From: Oxalobacteraceae bacterium UBA7693
Lineage (GTDB): Bacteria; Pseudomonadota; Gammaproteobacteria; Burkholderiales; Burkholderiaceae_D
Direction: 5' to 3'
Length of the DNA: 20,228 nucleotides
Assembly (NCBI GenBank): GCA_002482715.1
Contig: DLGN01000171.1
Coordinates: 5,323 to 25,550 of the forward strand
The first letter of the stretch is position 1. Each line of letters opens with the position of its first letter. The notes beneath the pieces are model-generated. The model was not told the DNA's origin, made no database searches, and saw only the letters and a list, made by a program, of their open reading frames with translations. This document shows, piece by piece, positions 15,123 to 20,228 of the stretch. Both the position numbers and the translations under genes were made by a program.

Positions 15123-15878
15123 TCAAAATTGGAACGCATCGTAAAGTAGTTTAATTCCTGATATACCCAACAAAGCTGTAGCGAGTGAGAAGAAATAGCG
15201 TTCAGGAATTATCCTTAGAACGTACAAACCCAGCCATACACCTAAAGGTGCGAAAACCGCCAAACTGAGAGCGATTTTCCAACTATCCAAGGTGAAAAAT
15301 CCCATCGCTGCATACGGCAACAATTTTCCAGCATTGAGTACCGTAAAAAATACCGCTGTGGTTGCTACAAACATTTGCTTTGTCAAATTCCTCGCCATCA
15401 GATAAACCAAAATAGGTGGGCCACCAGCGTGCGCGACAGTACTAGTCACGCCGGATACCAACGCACATACGCGTGCAAAGTATTTGCCCGGTAGCTGTTG
15501 CCAATGCAGACGTTGACGTAACTGGAAAATGCGATCCAGCATAAAGCTAATGGCGATAATGCCTATCATGCCTTTGATATAGCGATCAGACAGCAAACCC
15601 ATCGCCAACGCGCCAATCACGACGCCAACTAATCCTGCTGGCAGGATCAGTTTTAACTCTTCGAACGACCATTTCTTCCAATAAGCCCGCACGCCAAAGG
15701 CATCCATCACACATAAGATAGGCAGTAGCACAGCCACCACCAATCTTGGGGCCATAAACATCGCCATCATAGGAACACCAATACCACCTAATGCGCCACC
15801 AAATGCGGATTTAGAAATACCCGTAATCAATATGGCAAAGGCACAAATTCCCCAAGCAAGTGGGGTCATCTCGTTCAT
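15123..15878 (-). CDS. TauE/SafE (TSUP) family membrane permease
   Basis: This 251-residue inner-membrane protein has about eight helices in the two-repeat TSUP arrangement. Family features are the N-terminal GISKSAFGGALGGIGVPMMAM and, in the second half, SGVTSTVAHAGGPPILVYLMARN then ATTAVFFTVLNAGKLLPY. Known members move small anions, often sulfite, sulfonates or organic acids; the substrate here cannot be read from the sequence. It starts 34 bases after the pectate lyase stop on the same strand, so it is probably co-transcribed with it. That linkage raises the idea of an anion released during pectin breakdown, but genomic accident is equally possible. Confidence 0.93.
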   Translation of the reverse strand: MNEMTPLAWGICAFAILITGISKSAFGGALGGIGVPMMAMFMAPRLVVAVLLPILCVMDAFGVRAYWKKWSFEELKLILPAGLVGVVIGALAMGLLSDRYIKGMIGIIAISFMLDRIFQLRQRLHWQQLPGKYFARVCALVSGVTSTVAHAGGPPILVYLMARNLTKQMFVATTAVFFTVLNAGKLLPYAAMGFFTLDSWKIALSLAVFAPLGVWLGLYVLRIIPERYFFSLATALLGISGIKLLYDAFQF

Positions 15879-15912
15879 TTTTTTCTCAATTCTATTTTTG
15901 TGTAGTGCATCT

Positions 15913-17295
15913 TCACTTGCGATTCAACTTAGGCAACCATCTCCGTGTATCCCAATCCTGTTCAGAAAAACCTACCTGCACTTCCTTGGTTTGAGGATAA
16001 GCGCTGACTTCACGCTCGTCATTAATGATCGTTCCACGTCCTTCTGCAATGTAGTAGATCACTCGGGTGTCATCCTTATCTCTATCCCAAGGTCTGGCAC
16101 CTGCATGGCGCAGCAATTCCGATTCCACTGATCTAGCATCCATCACTTGCAGCCCTTGCGGCCAATCGATTGGTGCTGCTTGAATCAGTAACTGCGCACG
16201 CGTTTCGCCATAGCGACCAAATAGCGGTAATTGATTTCCGAACTGGTCAACTGCGATATTATCTTTCTCAAAATACGCGAGATCTCCATCACCACCCAAC
16301 ATCACTAATGGCAATGCTTTCTTGGTCGACATGCCACCACGCAAAACATTGCCGACGACATTCAACTGCCCTGTTTGATAAGCATGATCTCCCCACTCAA
16401 GTGCCATCAAGTTGTAATGAATCGCCTTCGAGCGCGGGTTATAAATCAGATTATTCGCCACTGTCGCACGAGCGCCGCCTTTCAATAAGGGATTACGCTC
16501 AACGTTATGTGCCCAAATATTGCGATAAAAGATCACATTGGTCACATTATCATGCACCAAACTCCCTTTTGAATGTTCGCCTTTAGCATGCGTGGATTCA
16601 GCCAAGCCTTCCGCTGCTAGGTTGTTTGAAAACAGAATATGATGACTAGTCCCATTGCGCCATTCATCTGGCGTATTACCTTTAAAGCGCGGCCCAGAAA
16701 CCGACATATTTTCATCAATTGCCCAACTCATACTACAGTGATCAATGATGACATGATGTGCTGCAGAGATGTTCAAGCCATCAACTTCCCAGCCGCTCGC
16801 TTTGCTCTGGCCGTCCGCACCGGTTCGAATGCGAAGATGTTGAATGATGACATTCGATGCGCGAATATTTATCCCTCCGCGAATTAAAGTAATTCCCGGC
16901 GATGGCGCAGTTTGCCCTGCAATCGTGACAAAACCTTCGTTCACTTGAAGCACGCTGCGCTCCAAATCAATAACGCCGGCGACTTCAAATACGATCACTC
17001 TTGCGCCCTTGGTTTCCAAAGCAGCGCGCAAGGAACCTTGCCCATCTTTTTGCAAATTCGTGACGCGAATTATTTGACCGCCCTGCCCGCCACGCACGTC
17101 ATCCAGCCAAGCAATATTATTTGGAAACGTGTAATTCTTCAGCAGCGTATCGATTTCACCCGCACGACTGGATACGGGATTGAAAAAGCTAACGAGAATA
17201 ATTAGTACGATAAAAAATTTGAATTGAAAACGATATTGAATCGCGCTTCGCACATCGGGGAACATAGCAGTCAATTGACACATCACTTTTCTCAT
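15913..17295 (-). CDS. PL1 family pectate lyase
   Basis: This 460-residue secreted lyase of the pectate lyase superfamily cleaves polygalacturonate by beta-elimination and leaves unsaturated ends, the substrate type of GH105. The mature part begins FPNNIAWLDDVRGGQGG. The parallel beta-helix has GGINIRASNVIIQHLRIRTG at 140-159, VDGLNIS, HVIIDHCSMSWAIDENMSV at 181-199 (calcium-site acids D185, D194, E195) and AHNVERNPLLKGG at 262-274 with the likely catalytic R267. A signal peptide is visible as a hydrophobic run at about 27-39 ending VSSRA, after a long basic lead. Starts at Met1, Met5 or Met11 are all possible, and none has a strong ribosome site. It sits downstream of a TonB-dependent receptor gene but behind a strong terminator, so it needs its own promoter in a gap of only about 65 bases. 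Confidence 0.92.
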   Translation of the reverse strand: MRKVMCQLTAMFPDVRSAIQYRFQFKFFIVLIILVSFFNPVSSRAGEIDTLLKNYTFPNNIAWLDDVRGGQGGQIIRVTNLQKDGQGSLRAALETKGARVIVFEVAGVIDLERSVLQVNEGFVTIAGQTAPSPGITLIRGGINIRASNVIIQHLRIRTGADGQSKASGWEVDGLNISAAHHVIIDHCSMSWAIDENMSVSGPRFKGNTPDEWRNGTSHHILFSNNLAAEGLAESTHAKGEHSKGSLVHDNVTNVIFYRNIWAHNVERNPLLKGGARATVANNLIYNPRSKAIHYNLMALEWGDHAYQTGQLNVVGNVLRGGMSTKKALPLVMLGGDGDLAYFEKDNIAVDQFGNQLPLFGRYGETRAQLLIQAAPIDWPQGLQVMDARSVESELLRHAGARPWDRDKDDTRVIYYIAEGRGTIINDEREVSAYPQTKEVQVGFSEQDWDTRRWLPKLNRK

Positions 17296-17361
17296 ATAGT
17301 CGAGTCACTGCCACACTAATAAATTCGGTAAATTCGCTCTTACTAGTATCAGCTTTAGGCA

Positions 17362-17408
17362 TAAAAAAATAGCGCAACTTAACGGGGAATCTTGTTAAAT
17401 TGCGCTAT
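17362..17408 (-). terminator. Strong intrinsic terminator of the TonB receptor gene
   Basis: On the minus strand a 15-bp stem (ATAGCGCAATTTAAC with GTTAAGTTGCGCTAT, one G-U pair) closes a 10-nt loop and is followed by seven T in eight bases. It lies 64 bases past the receptor stop and separates the receptor from the pectate lyase gene. Confidence 0.9.
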
Positions 17409-17471
17409 CGTCTACCGCACACGATGATCAAACAAACCAATCATCGCTTTCGTCCTGGGGAGGATGAAACT

Positions 17472-20228
17472 TTAGAATTTATAACGAACACCAAGTAAAA
17501 ATTCACGTCCAGTCACATTGTTGACCACCACACTATCACGCAAGCGACTAATGAATTGATCATTGGCTTGGTTAGTCAGATTAGATCCCTCAAAGCTGAC
17601 CTCCCATTGATTATTGATCTTGTAAGTGACAGACATATCGACGTTGACGGTGCTATTTTTACCTTCCACATCATTATTATTCTGACCTTGTACGCGGGTC
17701 ACAAAAGACGAACGTTTAGATGCTGAAACACGCGCACTGAATGCACCATCATCGTAATACAAAGTCGCGTTCCAAGACTTAGGTGACAAATTCAACAGAT
17801 CATCCGTAATCGTCACTGCACTAGTTGGTGAAACGACATATTCAATCTTCGATTTCACGTAGGTGTAGTTCAACAACGTACCGAAGTTTTTGCCCCAAGC
17901 TGGTAAGAAGGTAAATGGCTGTTGATAATTCAACTCAAAGCCACTCAACTTACCGCCCTTGGTATTAATTGGTGCGGTGACTTGGAATACTTCTTCGCCA
18001 GTAAAGTTCGCTGGCAACAAGGACATTGGCAAGCCTGTATCTTTAAACGCAACGTTGGTACGAATGCTTTGAATGTAGGTATTGATATTCTTTTGGAACA
18101 GACCTAAACCTAAGAATGCGTTCTTACCGAAGTACCACTCAAAATTAGAATCAAACGTATCTGCACGGAATGGCTGCAACAAAGGATTTCCACTAGTAAC
18201 TGACAGCGTACCTGTAGTTGAAATCGTACCACCTGGATTCAAATTACCCAATTGCGGACGCGCCATCACTTTTGCAGCGGCGAAACGTGCAATGAAATCG
18301 CGGCTTACGTTTATCGCTATATTTGCAGATGGTAAGAAGTCATTGTAAGTATTGCGTACGGTGACTGGTGTTCCGCCACCTGCTGCTTGATATCCTGTTG
18401 CGATTTGCTCGGTCTGTACATAACGCGCACCAAAGTTACCGCGTACACGATAACCAGCTACAGTATTATTGAAATCACCCATCAAGAAAACGCTCTTATC
18501 GTTTTCTTCGACAGCACGATTATTACCACGTGCATTGCCATTCGTGATCGACGACAAAGTAAAGTCCCCTGGACCACCTGCTGGACCACTCTTCAAGCAA
18601 TTACAATAGATGTCATAAGCTTTAGCAATCGCGTTCAAATCAGGAATTAACCATGAAGTTGGCGTACCTGCTGGCAGATTTTGTCCGCGACCAAAACCGG
18701 TTAGTTGGGTCGTTAAACTCGCGATATTTGTTCCTGCATTCGGCGCGAAGATCGTGTCATTCTGATTGACGCGGCGTGACTCGTAAGAATCGAAATTATA
18801 TTTCTTCAAATCTGCACCAGCGCGCAGAGTCAATTTATCTTCAATCGCATCCCACGAAAAATCAAGATGCACAACATCATTGCGATTGTTCGCGCCTTGC
18901 GGACGAATACGAATTTCACTCGTCGTAGTGTTCGGTACCGTACCCGCCTGTGTGCCGGAAGTCACTTGTGGCACGGTAGCCAAAGTCATCGGCCCAGTCG
19001 CGGAGGTGACATCAAATGGATAGGTGATCACTGGCGCACGATCATCGCCACGGAAATCCAAAGCGTAACCGTTGACATTGATCGCATCTAAAGTGGTCGT
19101 TGTTTGTACAGGATTAGCGAACTTAGAAGTTGCGCGACCAATACGTGCATTCATGCGGAAAGTGTCGCTGAACTGATGGTCCAATGTCAAAGTTGGCTGT
19201 GTGAAGGTCGTGGACAACTCATCAAAGCGCGATTCTGCACGCACATCGACGCCGTTGTACATGCCATACAGCAGCGCACCATTCGGCGCGTATTCTGTTT
19301 TCACGACACTCGTTTGTGGTTTACCACCTTGGCTTGCGGAACGACTAAAAGAAATCGCTTCCAGAAAATCCTCTTGACGTGTTGCATCTAATTTTGAATA
19401 CAACATATCGAAAGAAAACAGCGTACCGCGTTGTGGCTTGTATTGCAAAGAAGCCGTTAAACCAAGACGATCTTGATCATGCGTCAAACGGCCATAGCGC
19501 GGTAAGCGCGGCACAAAATTATTCGCGGAACTAGCTAAATTGTAGGCTGCGATATTGTCTGCAGTTCCTGGCAAACGCGATACACCTTGTGCTGCGGGGC
19601 CGCAAGTCATGGCGGTCGAGTTTGTCGGATTGGCCGGCGTCACACCCATCGGTGCACACCAACCGCCAGAAGATGGACCATTGTCCCAACGTACTGTGCT
19701 GAAACCTTCTTCGAATACTCGGCGCTTAGAAAACGCACCGGACAATAAAGCACCAAATGTATTATTCGCGAAGGTGTTCGACACTAGGAAACCAACACGC
19801 GGATCCGTTTTTTGTGACAAATCATTGTAACGACCTTTGGCCATCACGGTCGCATTGAAACCACGTAAATCAAATGGACGCATGGTTTGCAGATCGACAG
19901 TCGCGCCGAGTGAACCCTCGTCCACATCCGCAGATGCACTCTTACGTACAGTCAATGAATTAAATAATTCGGATGGGAATACATTGAAATCAAATCCGCG
20001 CGAACGATTGGCACCTCCGGAGCTATCGGTACCGCCGGTGGTGGCCAAGCCTTCCACACCATTAATCCGAACTCGCGTAAAGTCTTGCCCCAAGCCACGT
20101 ACTGTGACGCTACGGCCTTCACCTGCGTCACGATCAATCACAACACCAGGAATACGTTGCAGAGATTCTGCCAGATTCGTATCAGGAAACTTACCCATGT
20201 CTTCGGACTTGATCACGTCCACGATGCC
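17472..20228 (-). CDS. TonB-dependent receptor, 5' end cut by the window
   Basis: This outer-membrane active transporter has 918 or so visible residues and no start in the window, because the frame is open to the edge (GIVDVIKSEDMGKF). The plug domain is clear: MGKFPDTNLAESLQRIPGV, DAGEGRSVTVRGLGQDFTRVRINGV and DVDEGSLGATVDL. The beta-barrel follows, with the C-terminal FLLGVRYKF whose final Phe is the usual BAM signal. The sequence style fits the large TonB receptors with long loops that import oligosaccharides (TIGR01782-like). The signal peptide, any N-terminal extension and the TonB box are outside the window. Next to pectate lyase, GH28 and GH105 genes, pectin oligomers are the likely substrate; this is inferred from context only. 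Confidence 0.94.
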   Translation of the reverse strand, partial: GIVDVIKSEDMGKFPDTNLAESLQRIPGVVIDRDAGEGRSVTVRGLGQDFTRVRINGVEGLATTGGTDSSGGANRSRGFDFNVFPSELFNSLTVRKSASADVDEGSLGATVDLQTMRPFDLRGFNATVMAKGRYNDLSQKTDPRVGFLVSNTFANNTFGALLSGAFSKRRVFEEGFSTVRWDNGPSSGGWCAPMGVTPANPTNSTAMTCGPAAQGVSRLPGTADNIAAYNLASSANNFVPRLPRYGRLTHDQDRLGLTASLQYKPQRGTLFSFDMLYSKLDATRQEDFLEAISFSRSASQGGKPQTSVVKTEYAPNGALLYGMYNGVDVRAESRFDELSTTFTQPTLTLDHQFSDTFRMNARIGRATSKFANPVQTTTTLDAINVNGYALDFRGDDRAPVITYPFDVTSATGPMTLATVPQVTSGTQAGTVPNTTTSEIRIRPQGANNRNDVVHLDFSWDAIEDKLTLRAGADLKKYNFDSYESRRVNQNDTIFAPNAGTNIASLTTQLTGFGRGQNLPAGTPTSWLIPDLNAIAKAYDIYCNCLKSGPAGGPGDFTLSSITNGNARGNNRAVEENDKSVFLMGDFNNTVAGYRVRGNFGARYVQTEQIATGYQAAGGGTPVTVRNTYNDFLPSANIAINVSRDFIARFAAAKVMARPQLGNLNPGGTISTTGTLSVTSGNPLLQPFRADTFDSNFEWYFGKNAFLGLGLFQKNINTYIQSIRTNVAFKDTGLPMSLLPANFTGEEVFQVTAPINTKGGKLSGFELNYQQPFTFLPAWGKNFGTLLNYTYVKSKIEYVVSPTSAVTITDDLLNLSPKSWNATLYYDDGAFSARVSASKRSSFVTRVQGQNNNDVEGKNSTVNVDMSVTYKINNQWEVSFEGSNLTNQANDQFISRLRDSVVVNNVTGREFLLGVRYKF

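Noticed and set aside
16170..16586. 138-residue plus-strand ORF inside the pectate lyase gene
   Set aside because: It is antisense to a gene with full family motifs, has no recognisable features and no ribosome site; a frame shadow.
17341..17348. TACTAGTA palindrome upstream of the pectate lyase as a GntR operator
   Set aside because: It does not match TGGTNNNACCA and is only 8 bp, easily expected by chance.

Overview
The window looks like a chromosomal segment of a beta-proteobacterium of the Burkholderiales, most likely the Oxalobacteraceae (Undibacterium-like). This is inferred from moderate GC, protein style and gene order (anmK, M23 peptidase, tyrS, dtd, histidine phosphatase); no 16S or other marker is present. 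No tRNA, rRNA, CRISPR array or intact mobile element was seen.

Left part (1-6.4 kb), housekeeping. On the minus strand lie a cytoplasmic DsbA-family protein, anhydro-MurNAc kinase (anmK) and a membrane-anchored M23 peptidoglycan peptidase, so cell-wall cleavage and recycling sit together. Divergent from them is a tight plus-strand operon: tyrosyl-tRNA synthetase (tyrS), D-aminoacyl-tRNA deacylase (dtd, ATGA overlap with tyrS) and a histidine phosphatase. It closes with an 18-bp perfect-stem terminator that also faces the next, convergent gene.

Middle (6.4-9 kb). An exported M20-type amidohydrolase and an unnamed polytopic membrane protein are on the minus strand. The membrane protein carries several FtsW/RodA (SEDS) sequence hallmarks but is only 286 residues long and appears to lack the catalytic outer loop.

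Right part (9.1-20.2 kb), a pectin utilisation locus. A FadR-type GntR regulator is followed by a plus-strand cluster of GH105 unsaturated-uronyl hydrolase, DUF4861 protein and GH28 polygalacturonase. Convergent to it, on the minus strand, are a TonB-dependent receptor (cut by the window edge), a PL1 pectate lyase and a TauE/SafE permease. Inferred flow: the secreted PL1 and GH28 cut homogalacturonan, the receptor imports oligomers, and GH105 trims unsaturated uronates in the periplasm. Inner-membrane uronate uptake and the later catabolic steps are not in the window and may lie beyond the right edge.

The most informative regulatory signal is a TGGTNNNACCA palindrome. It occurs twice in the GH105 promoter and once, with one mismatch, in the gntR promoter, in both cases inside the -35/-10 spacer. 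This fits autoregulated repression by the GntR protein. Other points of interest are a 12-bp tandem repeat that begins on the stop codon of the DUF4861 gene, and the SEDS-like short protein.
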